A DNA stretch of 34,648 nt from NCBI GenBank assembly GCA_910579925.1, contig CAJTVY010000039.1:1-34648 (forward strand), given 5' to 3'. Shown here one piece after another: positions 7,169 through 14,796 of the stretch. Below the pieces are notes generated by a model that was not told where the DNA came from, ran no database searches, and saw only the letters and a program-made list of their open reading frames with translations. A program made the translations under genes and the position numbers. Positions within the stretch are counted from its first letter, which is position 1; the number at the start of each line of letters is the position of its first letter. The DNA comes from an uncultured Dorea sp. GTDB taxonomy: Bacteria > Bacillota > Clostridia > Lachnospirales > Lachnospiraceae.

Positions 7169-7325
7169 ATATGGTAACAGTTCAGCCTTCCGGCTTCACT
7201 GTTACGAAATCCGCCCATTTTAAAGTTTGCCTGCGGCAAAGAGGCGGATTCCCGGCTACTCCAATTCATTGGCTGCTAACTGCGCAGCAAGTGCGCAGTT
7301 GTAGGCTGAACTGTTACGGTATATG
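7169..7325. repeat. Structured repeat with alternative pairings, MITE/REP-like
   Basis: Between the terminator and the symporter promoter lies a 150-base element made of nested stems. GTAACAGTTCAGCC (7174-7187) can pair locally with 7192-7205 (12 of 14) or, perfectly over 14 bp, with 7304-7317. Inside are AATCCGCC/GGCGGATT (7208-7215/7243-7250) with an inner TTTGCC/GGCAAA stem, and AACTGCGC/GCGCAGTT (7278-7285/7293-7300). It holds no gene. It may be a small non-autonomous mobile repeat or a folded RNA. Together with the terminator before it and the promoter after it, this accounts for the gene-free stretch 7072-7467. Confidence 0.6.
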
Positions 7326-7346
7326 CATATTAGAGAAATAAAAATA

Positions 7347-7375
7347 TTGACATATGAGGAGAGATATGCTAAGAT
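7347..7375 (+). promoter_or_regulatory. Promoter of the symporter gene
   Basis: TTGACA (7347-7352), a 17-base spacer and TAAGAT (7370-7375). The start would be near 7382, giving a leader of about 85 bases that contains the 15-bp repeats. The tetR promoter at 12018-12046 has the same TTGACA-N17-TAAGAT form. Confidence 0.65.
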
Positions 7376-7394
7376 AGACAAGAAAAATTTAGTG

Positions 7395-7434
7395 CTTTAA
7401 AGTGTAACGGTTTAAAGTGCAACACTTTAAAGCG
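7395..7434 (+). promoter_or_regulatory. Three 15-bp-spaced TTTAAAGYG repeats (candidate operator)
   Basis: TTTAAAGTG at 7396-7404 and 7411-7419 and TTTAAAGCG at 7426-7434 repeat with an exact 15-base period just after the predicted start. CTTTAAAGTG (7395-7404) is also a perfect inverted copy of 7423-7432, so the region can bind a protein in repeats or fold as a hairpin. The position fits repression of the symporter gene. The regulator is unknown; the AraC-type domain encoded by the next gene is one candidate only by position. Confidence 0.5.
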
Positions 7435-7467
7435 AAGGCTAAATATAGAACTTGGAGGAAATGAGAG

Positions 7468-9054
7468 ATGTCAAAAGAAATATTATGTATGATTATGCTG
7501 GTTGTATTCTTTGCCGTCATGATTTATGTAGGATTCTACTCAAGAAAGCATGCAACAGACGTAGACGGATTTGTGCTGGGAGGCAGGGGCGTGGGACCGT
7601 GGCTGACGGCATTTGCGTTCGGAACATCATACTTTTCAGCAGTTATTTTCGTTGGATATGCCGGGCAGTTTGGATGGAACTTTGGTATGTCGGCCACCTG
7701 GGCCGGGCTTGGCAATGCATTTATCGGATCGTTGCTTGCGTGGAACATCCTGGGAAGAAGAACCCGTGTCATGACGCAGCATCTGGATGCGAAGACTATG
7801 CCGGATTTCTTTGGAAAACGGTTTGATTCAGTTCCCCTTAAGGTTGCGGCTTCGGTCATTGTATTTATTTTTCTGATTCCTTATACGGCTTCTCTCTATA
7901 ACGGCCTGTCAAGCCTCTTTGGTCTGGTGTTCGACATTCCGTACTGGGTGGTGATTGCCGTGATGGCGGTTCTGACGGGATTCTATGTTATTTTCGGCGG
8001 ATACATGGCGACAGCGATCAATGACTTTATCCAGGGAATTATCATGCTGTTTGGAATCTGCGCGGTAATCGGGGCTGTCCTGTCTGAAAACGGAGGGCTG
8101 CTTGAGGCGGCAAAGTCTCTTGCTTCTATTAAAGGGGATGCCGGCTGGGAAGGCGCTTATCTGGCATTTCTTGGCCCGGATCCGCTGGCGCTTCTGTTCG
8201 TGGTCGTTCTTACGTCTCTTGGTACATGGGGACTTCCGCAGATGGTGGGGAAATTCTACGCTATCAAGAGTGAGAAGGACATACATAAGGGAACCGTGAT
8301 TTCAACTGTATTTGCCATAATTGTAGCGGGAGGATGTTATTTTCTGGGCGGTTTCGGAAGACTTTACAGTGATAAGGTAGTAATCAATGAGGCTACCGGA
8401 AAACCGTTGTTTGACACGATTGTACCAACTATGCTTTCCACCCTCCCGTCAGTGGTGATTGCAGTGGTAATCGTCTTAGTGCTGTCGGCTTCTATGTCCA
8501 CCCTGTCGTCGCTGGTACTGACGTCTAGTTCTACTTTTACGCTGGACGTGATCAGACCTGCGTCGAAGCAGGGGATGTCAGAAAAGAAGCAGGTATCGGT
8601 TATGCGGTTTTTTATCGTGTTCTTTATCCTGGTCTCAGCTGTGATCGCCATTTTTAAAGACGCACATCCAGAGGTAACCTTTATTGCACAGATGATGGGC
8701 GTATCCTGGGGGGCGCTTGCAGGGGCGTTTCTGGCTCCGTTTCTGTATGGATTATACTGGAAAGGGATTACGAAAATCTCTGTAATCTTCTGCTTTATCT
8801 GGGGATGCGGGATTGCTTTATTACAGCTGTCTGTAACTCTGGGAGGCGTTGACGTGACCGGATGGGGGCCGGTTCTGGGATATATTTTTAAATCCTCTAT
8901 TAATTCGGGCGTGATTGCAATGGTGGGCGGTCTGGCGATCGTGCCGGTAATCAGCCTGTTTACGAAGAAGCAGGATGTGGAAGAGCTGAAGAAGATTTTC
9001 GCCTGCTATGATGAGAGGGTCACAATTACGAAGAAATCTTCTCTTCAGGAGTAA
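7468..9054 (+). CDS. Sodium:solute symporter (SSS family)
   Basis: A 528-aa integral membrane protein with about 13 hydrophobic helices. It starts with the family's typical extracellular helix and the FVLGGRGVGPWLTAFAFGTSYFSA stretch seen in PutP/PanF-like symporters, and it keeps the Gly-rich GFYVIFGGYMATAINDFIQG segment and the Ser-rich VLSASMSTLSSLVLTSSS helix that in this family lines the Na+ site. It should couple inward Na+ flow to uptake of a small solute (amino acid, carboxylate or vitamin); the substrate cannot be read. GGAGG (7454-7458) supports ATG 7468 over 7461. It is monocistronic, with its own promoter and a strong terminator at 9078. The following leuA-like gene makes an amino acid or 2-oxoacid substrate an attractive but unproven guess. 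Confidence 0.88.
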   Translation: MSKEILCMIMLVVFFAVMIYVGFYSRKHATDVDGFVLGGRGVGPWLTAFAFGTSYFSAVIFVGYAGQFGWNFGMSATWAGLGNAFIGSLLAWNILGRRTRVMTQHLDAKTMPDFFGKRFDSVPLKVAASVIVFIFLIPYTASLYNGLSSLFGLVFDIPYWVVIAVMAVLTGFYVIFGGYMATAINDFIQGIIMLFGICAVIGAVLSENGGLLEAAKSLASIKGDAGWEGAYLAFLGPDPLALLFVVVLTSLGTWGLPQMVGKFYAIKSEKDIHKGTVISTVFAIIVAGGCYFLGGFGRLYSDKVVINEATGKPLFDTIVPTMLSTLPSVVIAVVIVLVLSASMSTLSSLVLTSSSTFTLDVIRPASKQGMSEKKQVSVMRFFIVFFILVSAVIAIFKDAHPEVTFIAQMMGVSWGALAGAFLAPFLYGLYWKGITKISVIFCFIWGCGIALLQLSVTLGGVDVTGWGPVLGYIFKSSINSGVIAMVGGLAIVPVISLFTKKQDVEELKKIFACYDERVTITKKSSLQE

Positions 9055-9077
9055 AATGGAATAGGATAAAATACATC

Positions 9078-9112
9078 AAGGAAAGTGATTAAAATTACCA
9101 CTTTCCTTTTTG
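9078..9112 (+). terminator. Terminator after the symporter gene
   Basis: AAGGAAAGTG (9078-9087) pairs with CACTTTCCTT (9099-9108), running into TTTTT. It begins 23 bases after the stop codon. Confidence 0.85.
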
Positions 9113-9211
9113 TTATACTTATGTTAGGATAAGAGAGTGTTAAAAAAGAGCAATGTTTTTGATTAATCTTATGCTTGGCCATTTTTTATATGGAAGGAGA
9201 GAATAAAAGTT

Positions 9212-11200
9212 ATGAAGAATTGTCAGAAGTATGAAAGAGCATATTTTATGCCGCCGGAAGTTACTTATGACTGGGTGAAAAAAGAGTATGTTGACAGACC
9301 GCCGATCTGGTGCAGTGTGGATTTGCGCGACGGAAACCAGGCATTGATAGAGCCAATGAGCCTTGAGGAGAAGCTTGAGTTCTTCCAGATGTTAGTAGAT
9401 ATCGGTTTCAAGGAGATTGAGGTTGGATTCCCTGCGGCCTCAGAGACAGAATACCAGTTTATGCGTACGCTGATTGAGAAAGATATGATCCCGGACGACG
9501 TGACGGTGCAGGTACTGACCCAGGCCAGGGAGCATATTATCAAGAAGACCTTTGAGGCGGTCAAAGGCGCGCCTCATGCGGTGGTACATCTGTATAACTC
9601 GACATCGGTTGCCCAGCGGGAACAGGTATTTCGTAAGAGTAAGGAGGAGGTTAAGCAGATTGCCATCGAAGGAGCGAAGCTTCTGTCAGAACTGGCAGCC
9701 GAGACGGACGGAAACTTTACCTTCCAGTACAGCCCCGAAAGCTTTCCGGGGACAGAGGTGGACTATGCGGTTGAGGTCTGCAATGCGGTTCTGGACGTCT
9801 GGAAACCTACGGCTGACAATAAGGCGATCATTAATATTCCGACCACGGTGGAGAATGCCATGCCTCATGTGTTTGCCTGCCAGCTGGAGTATGTGAATAA
9901 GCATCTGAATTACAGAGACAATGTGATTCTGTGCCTGCATCCTCACAATGACCGCGGCTGTGGCGTGGCTACGGCGGAACTGGGAATTCTGGCAGGTGCG
10001 GATCGGATCGAGGGGACGTTGTTTGGCAACGGAGAGAGGACCGGGAATGTGGATATCGTGACTATGGGCATGAATATGTACGCCCATGGCGTGGATCCGG
10101 GATTAGATTTTTCTGATATGAAGCATATCCGGGAGACTTATGAGAGACTGACGAGAATGCGGGTGTATGACCGCCAGCCCTATGCAGGCGATCTGGTGTT
10201 TACTGCATTTTCCGGTTCCCACCAGGATGCGATTGCCAAGGGAATGACCTGGAGGGAGGAAAAGGAATGTAAGACCTGGACGGTTCCCTATCTTCCCATT
10301 GATCCTCAGGATGTGGGCAGAAGATATGATTCCGATGTGATTCGTATCAACAGCCAGTCCGGCAAGGGAGGCGTGAATTACATTCTGAAACAGAGCCACG
10401 GGATTAATCTGCCGCAGAAGATGCGGGAAGAGGTGGGATACCTGGTGAAGGATGTTTCGGATAAGGCGCATAAGGAACTGACGCCGGACTGGGTTTACCA
10501 GATTTTCTCGGATCACTATATCAGTACCAGACCGGTATTCCATATTGACGAGTGTCATTTTAAACAGGGAGACGGTATTACGGCGGAAGTGACCATTAAT
10601 CACGGAGGCGAGGCCAGAGTCATTACGGCTATGGGAAATGGACGTCTCGATGCAGTCAGCAATGCAATCAAGCAGTATTTTAACGTCAGCTATGAACTTC
10701 GTTTCTACGAGGAACATTCTCTGACCAGAGGCTCTTCTTCCAAGGCGGTTGCTTATGTGGGGATAGTCTGCAACGGCAAGGCATTCTGGGGCGTGGGAAT
10801 TGATGCGGATATTATCAAGTCCTCCATGGAGGCGCTGACTGTGGCGGTGAACAAGATTGAGGAGATCGGAAATGCGGATGGGTGCAAGGACGAACGGATG
10901 ATCGAGATCATGAATTACATTCAGACAAATTATATCGACGTTACGCTGGATGACCTTGCGGAGAAATTCTATCTGTCCAAACCTTACATCTCCAAGTATA
11001 TTAAAGAAAAATCCGGTCTGACCTTCGGAGAACTGGTGAAGAAGATCCGGATGAAGAAAGCGAAGGCGCTGCTTAAGAGCAGTAATATGACGGTGGAGAA
11101 TATTGCACTGTCGGTAGGTTATCAGAATGTAGAGCATTTTAACCGGATGTTCAAAAAGGCTTATCAGACGACGCCGATGCAGTTTCGGAATCAGAAGTAA
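9212..11200 (+). CDS. leuA: 2-Isopropylmalate synthase fused to AraC-type DNA-binding domain
   Basis: A 662-aa fusion. Residues about 1-440 are a long-form (type 2) 2-isopropylmalate synthase, which joins acetyl-CoA and 2-oxoisovalerate in the first step of leucine synthesis. DLRDGNQAL (Arg39, Asp40) and HPHNDRGCG (His243, His245) give the metal and catalytic residues, and GNGERTGN is conserved. Residues about 443-556 match the LeuA allosteric domain (GNGRLDAV, SSSKAVAYVG), which binds leucine for feedback control. Residues about 560-662 are a complete two-helix-turn-helix AraC domain (DLAEKFYLSKPYISKYIKEK and IALSVGYQNVEHFNRMFKK). Ordinary LeuA ends after the allosteric domain. AAGGAG (9194-9199) lies 12 bases before ATG. 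No frame break occurs at the junction. Inference: leucine binding may control both enzyme activity and transcription. No other leucine gene is present in the window. Confidence 0.9.
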   Translation: MKNCQKYERAYFMPPEVTYDWVKKEYVDRPPIWCSVDLRDGNQALIEPMSLEEKLEFFQMLVDIGFKEIEVGFPAASETEYQFMRTLIEKDMIPDDVTVQVLTQAREHIIKKTFEAVKGAPHAVVHLYNSTSVAQREQVFRKSKEEVKQIAIEGAKLLSELAAETDGNFTFQYSPESFPGTEVDYAVEVCNAVLDVWKPTADNKAIINIPTTVENAMPHVFACQLEYVNKHLNYRDNVILCLHPHNDRGCGVATAELGILAGADRIEGTLFGNGERTGNVDIVTMGMNMYAHGVDPGLDFSDMKHIRETYERLTRMRVYDRQPYAGDLVFTAFSGSHQDAIAKGMTWREEKECKTWTVPYLPIDPQDVGRRYDSDVIRINSQSGKGGVNYILKQSHGINLPQKMREEVGYLVKDVSDKAHKELTPDWVYQIFSDHYISTRPVFHIDECHFKQGDGITAEVTINHGGEARVITAMGNGRLDAVSNAIKQYFNVSYELRFYEEHSLTRGSSSKAVAYVGIVCNGKAFWGVGIDADIIKSSMEALTVAVNKIEEIGNADGCKDERMIEIMNYIQTNYIDVTLDDLAEKFYLSKPYISKYIKEKSGLTFGELVKKIRMKKAKALLKSSNMTVENIALSVGYQNVEHFNRMFKKAYQTTPMQFRNQK

Positions 11201-11215
11201 AGAATAGACGACAGG

Positions 11216-11421
11216 GGTCTGAATCGAAGAAGAAGATTCTAGTGTGCTGACCACATTATATCTGGCGAAACTCCGCAGGATATTCGCTCATCAGCAAGGC
11301 GGATTTTCGACGGCGTAGCGGTGGCTACGGATAGAAAATCCAACGCAGCAGATGAGCGGATAGACAAGGAGGTTTGGCTGAATATAATGTGGTCAGCACA
11401 CTAGGTTCAGACCGTTTTTTT
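11216..11421 (+). terminator. leuA terminator whose loop carries an inserted palindromic element
   Basis: GGTCTGAA (11216-11223) and TTCAGACC (11406-11413) are perfect complements, and the second arm runs into GTTTTTTT. They are 182 bases apart because a palindromic element (11239-11404) lies in the loop. Without it the loop would be about 16 bases, a normal terminator. Confidence 0.7.
11239..11404. mobile_element. MITE-like palindromic element with 23-bp perfect terminal inverted repeats
   Basis: The arms 11239-11261 and 11382-11404 are perfect 23-bp inverted repeats starting and ending with CTAG. The interior is also largely self-complementary: CGCTCATC/GATGAGCG (11285-11292/11351-11358), GGATTTTC/GAAAATCC and CGTAGC/GCTACG. 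There is no coding capacity. Size (166 bp), ends and lack of genes fit a non-autonomous transposable element or REP-type palindrome. CTAG is itself palindromic, so a target duplication cannot be told from the element end. Confidence 0.65.
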
Positions 11422-11427
11422 GTACAA

Positions 11428-11928
11428 TTATATTCCAATTTTAAGTAACTCGGTCATTTCCCAGGCAGATTCCTGCATTCCTCTTGCAAACCATTCCTCG
11501 ATCCATCCATAAAGGCCATATGCAATAAACGCCGCCGTATAGGCGCTGAAGTTGGGGTGCTCTGGCTTCGGTCCGCAGATATCCAGGATTATGTCTTTCA
11601 GGAGATAGAACAGATTCCGTCTGCCAAGCAGCAGATAGAAATCTTTGTTCTCAATCAGGCAGGTAAATAGATCGCCAAGTATATCCTGGTCAGGCTGCCC
11701 GGCCGCCCGTTTCTGTCCGTTGATCCAGTCGTCCATCATCTGTTTTATATATATTCTCAGTATGTCTTCTTTGTCCTGATAATTTCTGTAAAATGAAATA
11801 CGGCTCACCCCGGCTTCAGAGGCAATCTGGCTGACGGAGATGTCTTTTAATTCTTTTGTCTCAAGCAGTTCTAAGAAAGCGGCGGTAATCTGTCCTTTTA
11901 CGCAGGTATTCTTTTCAGCGTTGTTCAT
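11428..11928 (-). CDS. TetR/AcrR-family transcriptional regulator
   Basis: A 166-aa repressor-type protein. Residues about 8-52 form the TetR helix-turn-helix (AAFLELLETKELKDISVSQIASEAGVSRISFYRNYQDKEDIL, in part). The rest is a helical ligand/dimer domain rich in aromatic residues (YLLLGRRNLFYLL, AAFIAYGLYGWIEEWF), similar to DhaS-like TetR members. ATG 11928 is chosen over more distant starts because AAGGAG stands 11 bases before it on this strand. A promoter with a palindrome over its start site lies directly upstream, suggesting autorepression. It is divergent from the MerR-like gene at 12241, and the nearby MATE exporter is a plausible target. The ligand is unknown. Confidence 0.88.
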   Translation of the reverse strand: MNNAEKNTCVKGQITAAFLELLETKELKDISVSQIASEAGVSRISFYRNYQDKEDILRIYIKQMMDDWINGQKRAAGQPDQDILGDLFTCLIENKDFYLLLGRRNLFYLLKDIILDICGPKPEHPNFSAYTAAFIAYGLYGWIEEWFARGMQESAWEMTELLKIGI

Positions 11929-11978
11929 AACTTCACATTCTCCTTGTTGTAAATCAATGTTCAATACATCATGGTGAA

Positions 11979-12013
11979 ACAATTGTTACATCATGATGTT
12001 ACAATTGTTACAT
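11979..12013. promoter_or_regulatory. Operator over the tetR start site: palindrome within direct repeats
   Basis: ACAATTGTTACAT occurs at 11979-11991 and 12001-12013, 22 bases apart. Between them ACATCATGATGT (11988-11999) is a perfect 12-bp palindrome. The whole unit begins 5 bases after the -10 box of the tetR promoter, where a bound repressor would block transcription. Binding by the TetR protein itself is inferred. Confidence 0.6.
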
Positions 12014-12017
12014 TAAT

Positions 12018-12046
12018 ATCTTATTACAAAAATAATCAGATGTCAA
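12018..12046 (-). promoter_or_regulatory. tetR promoter
   Basis: On the minus strand TTGACA (12041-12046), 17 bases, then TAAGAT (12018-12023). The predicted start falls in the repeat/palindrome operator. Confidence 0.7.
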
Positions 12047-12061
12047 TGAATGTGAGATTTG

Positions 12062-12077
12062 ACTGATACCGGTCAGT
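12062..12077. promoter_or_regulatory. Inverted repeat ACTGA-N6-TCAGT
   Basis: A 5-bp inverted repeat with 6-base centre TACCGG, between the two divergent promoters and 15 bases upstream of the tetR -35 box. It may be an operator. With 5-bp arms, chance is possible. Confidence 0.3.
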
Positions 12078-12144
12078 AACAGTGTAGTACATACTGGGGA
12101 TAGAATCCGGCCGCAAGTCATATAGATAAAATTCAGATTATATA

Positions 12145-12175
12145 TTGACATTCAACCTACTTCATCCTTTATGAT
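12145..12175 (+). promoter_or_regulatory. merR-type promoter with 19-bp spacer
   Basis: TTGACA (12145-12150) and TATGAT (12170-12175) are 19 bases apart. This long spacing is the hallmark of promoters activated by MerR-family proteins, which untwist the DNA. The downstream gene encodes a MerR-type protein, so autoregulation is likely. An alternative -10 (TTTATG at 17 bases) is much weaker. Confidence 0.6.
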
Positions 12176-12240
12176 AATGACAAGAACACGAAAAGCAGTT
12201 CTGGCGAATCCTATATCTGCAAAGGGAAGGGGGAAATGTG

Positions 12241-13326
12241 ATGAAAATAAAAGAAGTAGAAGAACAGATTGGTATTACGAAAGCAAACATCCGATATTAT
12301 GAAAAAGAAGGTCTGCTGGATCCGAAGAGGGATGGGGGGAATAACTATCGGGAATATTCTAAGGAGGATATCAGATGTCTGGAGCGCATCAAGGTATTGC
12401 GTCTGTTAGGCATCCCGATTGCGGAAATCAAGCAGCTCAACTGCGGGCAGCTGCTTCTTAAAGAAGTGATCGAACACCGTATGGAAAAAATTGTAGAAGA
12501 AGAGAAGAATCTTCTGGAAGTTAAGCAGGTGTGCAGGGTGATTCTGGAAAATAACATTTCTTTTATGACAGTAGATGAAAATCTTTTCGATGGAAGAAAG
12601 GAAAACTGGCATGTAGAATTAGAAAGAATCTGGCACGAAGATATTACAAAGGAACTGCTGACCAGAAAACAGTTTAATTGGAATATAGCTGTCATGCTCT
12701 TATGGGGGTATCTGATCAATGCGGTCATTACGGGAGTGGCTGGAACGTATTTTCTGACCTTTTCTGAAATAAACGTGATTCGCTGGATCTTTCTGTCAGC
12801 TGTAACCGGAAGTCTGTGCTATCTGGGCGTGTATGTAACTGCCAGCATGAAAATACACCTGGCGCTCTTTCATGTGTCGGCTTTTATTCTGACGCCTCTG
12901 TTCATAAGCGTGTATCGGCTTTTTCGGATGATTTTCAATTCTTCGGAAGCGTCTGCCGGGAATTTTGGCAGAATCAATATACTTGTATTCTGGATTCTGC
13001 TGATGGGATATGTGGCGATCTTTTTCTGCCTGGCAGAAAGATGGGGGACAGAATTAAAGGATGCGCATCTGGTCGCTCTTTCGGCCGCCTGTACGGTTCT
13101 CGTGACAGCCTTGTTTTTGATTATATGGAAAGAATGGGTCTTTCCGGCCGTGATGTTTTTCGCTTTTACACTATACATCGGAACCGTCTGGAAAGACGGG
13201 CTTGCGGCAGATCAGAATTGTAACCGTTACTATGCGGTCAGTACCGGAAGCAGAATCATCAATATCTGCGGCGCTTTCTGGAATATGTATGGAAAAACCA
13301 GTACATCCGGCTGGGTCCGGCGGTAG
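12241..13326 (+). CDS. MerR-family regulator with C-terminal six-helix membrane domain
   Basis: A 361-aa protein. Residues 1-70 are a standard MerR winged helix (IKEVEEQIGITKANIRYYEKEGLL...NNYREYSKEDI), and about 75-105 form the dimerising coiled coil. From about residue 142 on there are six hydrophobic helices (AVMLLWGYLINAVITGVAGT to AVMFFAFTLYIGTVW) and a short tail. This would be a DNA-binding protein held in the membrane. ATG 12241 has AAGGGGG at 12227-12233; a GTG directly before it is possible. The gene is divergent from tetR, and its stop is 12 bases from the convergent MATE gene. The membrane part may sense lipid or membrane stress, or a drug; no motif shows which. Confidence 0.82.
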   Translation: MKIKEVEEQIGITKANIRYYEKEGLLDPKRDGGNNYREYSKEDIRCLERIKVLRLLGIPIAEIKQLNCGQLLLKEVIEHRMEKIVEEEKNLLEVKQVCRVILENNISFMTVDENLFDGRKENWHVELERIWHEDITKELLTRKQFNWNIAVMLLWGYLINAVITGVAGTYFLTFSEINVIRWIFLSAVTGSLCYLGVYVTASMKIHLALFHVSAFILTPLFISVYRLFRMIFNSSEASAGNFGRINILVFWILLMGYVAIFFCLAERWGTELKDAHLVALSAACTVLVTALFLIIWKEWVFPAVMFFAFTLYIGTVWKDGLAADQNCNRYYAVSTGSRIINICGAFWNMYGKTSTSGWVRR

Positions 13327-13339
13327 GGACCCGGCCTTT
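13309..13339 (+). terminator. GC-rich hairpin overlapping the merR stop
   Basis: GGCTGGGTCC (13309-13318) and GGACCCGGCC (13327-13336) form a 10-bp stem with one T-G pair and an 8-base loop, followed only by TTTC. It sits between two convergent genes. With the short T-run it is a moderate terminator candidate. Confidence 0.45.
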
Positions 13340-14700
13340 CAGACACCATTCAGCATCCGTTCGGTCTTGCGTATCACTGCAAAATAACTGATGACCAGTA
13401 TGACGGTTGCCCCTGTCCAGGCCATGATCTCTGCATAGAAGATTCCGTTTTCTCCGATCACCATCGGAAGAAAGACGGCGGTTGCGGCCCGCATGATGAA
13501 TTCCGCAATGCCGGAAACCAGGGGCAGAACCGTATTGCCCATGCCCTGGATGGCGGAACGGGTAATATGGAGGATATAGAGAACAGGCAGGCAGATGCTC
13601 ATGACAGCCAGATAATAATAGGCAATCCGCAGAGTCTGTTCGAATTCTTCCGGCGTACCGGAGATGAACCATCCAAGGATTCCTTTTCCTGCGAATAACA
13701 TCAAAAGTGCAATCAAAAGAGAGGTCAGAAGTGCAATCAGAACCGCTGCCTTTACGCCTCTGCGGATCCGGTCTGTTCTTCCTGCGCCTAAGTTCTGTCC
13801 CGCATACGTGACCATAGAATAGCCGTAGGAAGTGGCTGCTACTTCCAATACGCCATAGAGTTTGTTGGTTGCGGTAAATCCGGCAATAAAAATAACGCCG
13901 AATCCATTTACCACAAACTGTACGATCATGCCGCCGATGGATATGATGGCGTTCTGAAATGCCATGGGGAATCCCAGCATCAGAAGACGCAGGGGAAGAC
14001 TCTTCTCCTTATTCCAAAAATCCGATGGTTTGAGGCTTAACACTTCAATCTTCCGGATATGGTACAGGCAGTACAGGCTGGAGATCATCTGAGCGATCAG
14101 CGTTGCGACAGCGGCGCCTGCAATCCCAAGGCCGAAGACCAGCACGAAGAGAAGATCCAGCGCAATATTTGTTACGGCGGCAACGATCATGGCGTGCAGA
14201 GGCGTCTTTCCGTCGCCCAGAGAGCGAAGGATGGAGGCAAGCAGATTGTAAGCCATTACAACAGGGACTCCAAGATACATAATCCGCAGGTAAAGGAGGG
14301 TATCGGGAAGAATTTCCGGCGGTGTCTTTAAAAGGTTCAGAGCAGGGTGAGCCAGAAGCTGTCCGATCCCAAGCAGCACAATGGAGGATCCCAGTGAGAG
14401 GACGGCAGAACTGCCGATGGCTCTGCGCAGCCTGTCATGTCTGCCAGCCCCGAATTCCTGTGCCATGAGAATCCCGAAGCCCTGGGTAAAGCCCTGAATA
14501 ATTCCCAGCATCATCCAGTTCAGCCAGTCAGCGGCGCCAAGGGCTGCAAGCGCGCCCACGCCCAGCGCCTTTCCCACTACCATGGTATCGACGACTGTAT
14601 ACAGTTGCTGGAATACATTGCCCACCATCAGTGGGAGAGCAAATGCGAAAATCAGAGAAGCTGGCTTCCCATCGGTCATATTTTTAATGCGTGCGGCCAT
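13339..14700 (-). CDS. MATE-family efflux transporter
   Basis: A 453-aa protein with twelve hydrophobic helices in two similar halves. The N-terminal PASLIFAFALPLMVGNVFQQLYTVVDTMVVGKALG is characteristic of multidrug and toxic compound extrusion proteins, as is GFTQGFGILMAQEFGAGRHDRLRRA, mirrored in the second half by YAGQNLGAGRTDRIRRGV. It should export organic cations or other compounds using Na+ or H+. GAGGTG stands about 7 bases before ATG 14700 on this strand, and a promoter lies at 14797-14825. Closeness to the TetR and membrane MerR genes suggests a regulated resistance locus. The substrate cannot be predicted. Confidence 0.92.
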   Translation of the reverse strand: MAARIKNMTDGKPASLIFAFALPLMVGNVFQQLYTVVDTMVVGKALGVGALAALGAADWLNWMMLGIIQGFTQGFGILMAQEFGAGRHDRLRRAIGSSAVLSLGSSIVLLGIGQLLAHPALNLLKTPPEILPDTLLYLRIMYLGVPVVMAYNLLASILRSLGDGKTPLHAMIVAAVTNIALDLLFVLVFGLGIAGAAVATLIAQMISSLYCLYHIRKIEVLSLKPSDFWNKEKSLPLRLLMLGFPMAFQNAIISIGGMIVQFVVNGFGVIFIAGFTATNKLYGVLEVAATSYGYSMVTYAGQNLGAGRTDRIRRGVKAAVLIALLTSLLIALLMLFAGKGILGWFISGTPEEFEQTLRIAYYYLAVMSICLPVLYILHITRSAIQGMGNTVLPLVSGIAEFIMRAATAVFLPMVIGENGIFYAEIMAWTGATVILVISYFAVIRKTERMLNGV

Positions 14701-14796
14701 TCTGTCACCTCATTTATCTTTCTATGGAATCGTCTGCCAGACCTGTTGGAACGGGATGGAAATAGCCCCACAGGTCTTTCTGAAAGTTTACAAAAG

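Noticed and set aside
7174..7317. A known riboswitch or T-box
   Set aside because: It lies upstream of the symporter's predicted promoter and shows none of the conserved cores known to me; a repeat element is more likely.
9113..9211. Leucine T-box or attenuator before leuA
   Set aside because: Only ~100 bases are available and no leader hairpin, T-box sequence or leucine-codon run is seen.
10103..11254. Long minus-strand open frame (383 codons) opposite the leuA-AraC gene
   Set aside because: Its translation has no recognisable motif and it lies opposite a clear enzyme/regulator frame; codon bias of the plus gene keeps the other strand open.
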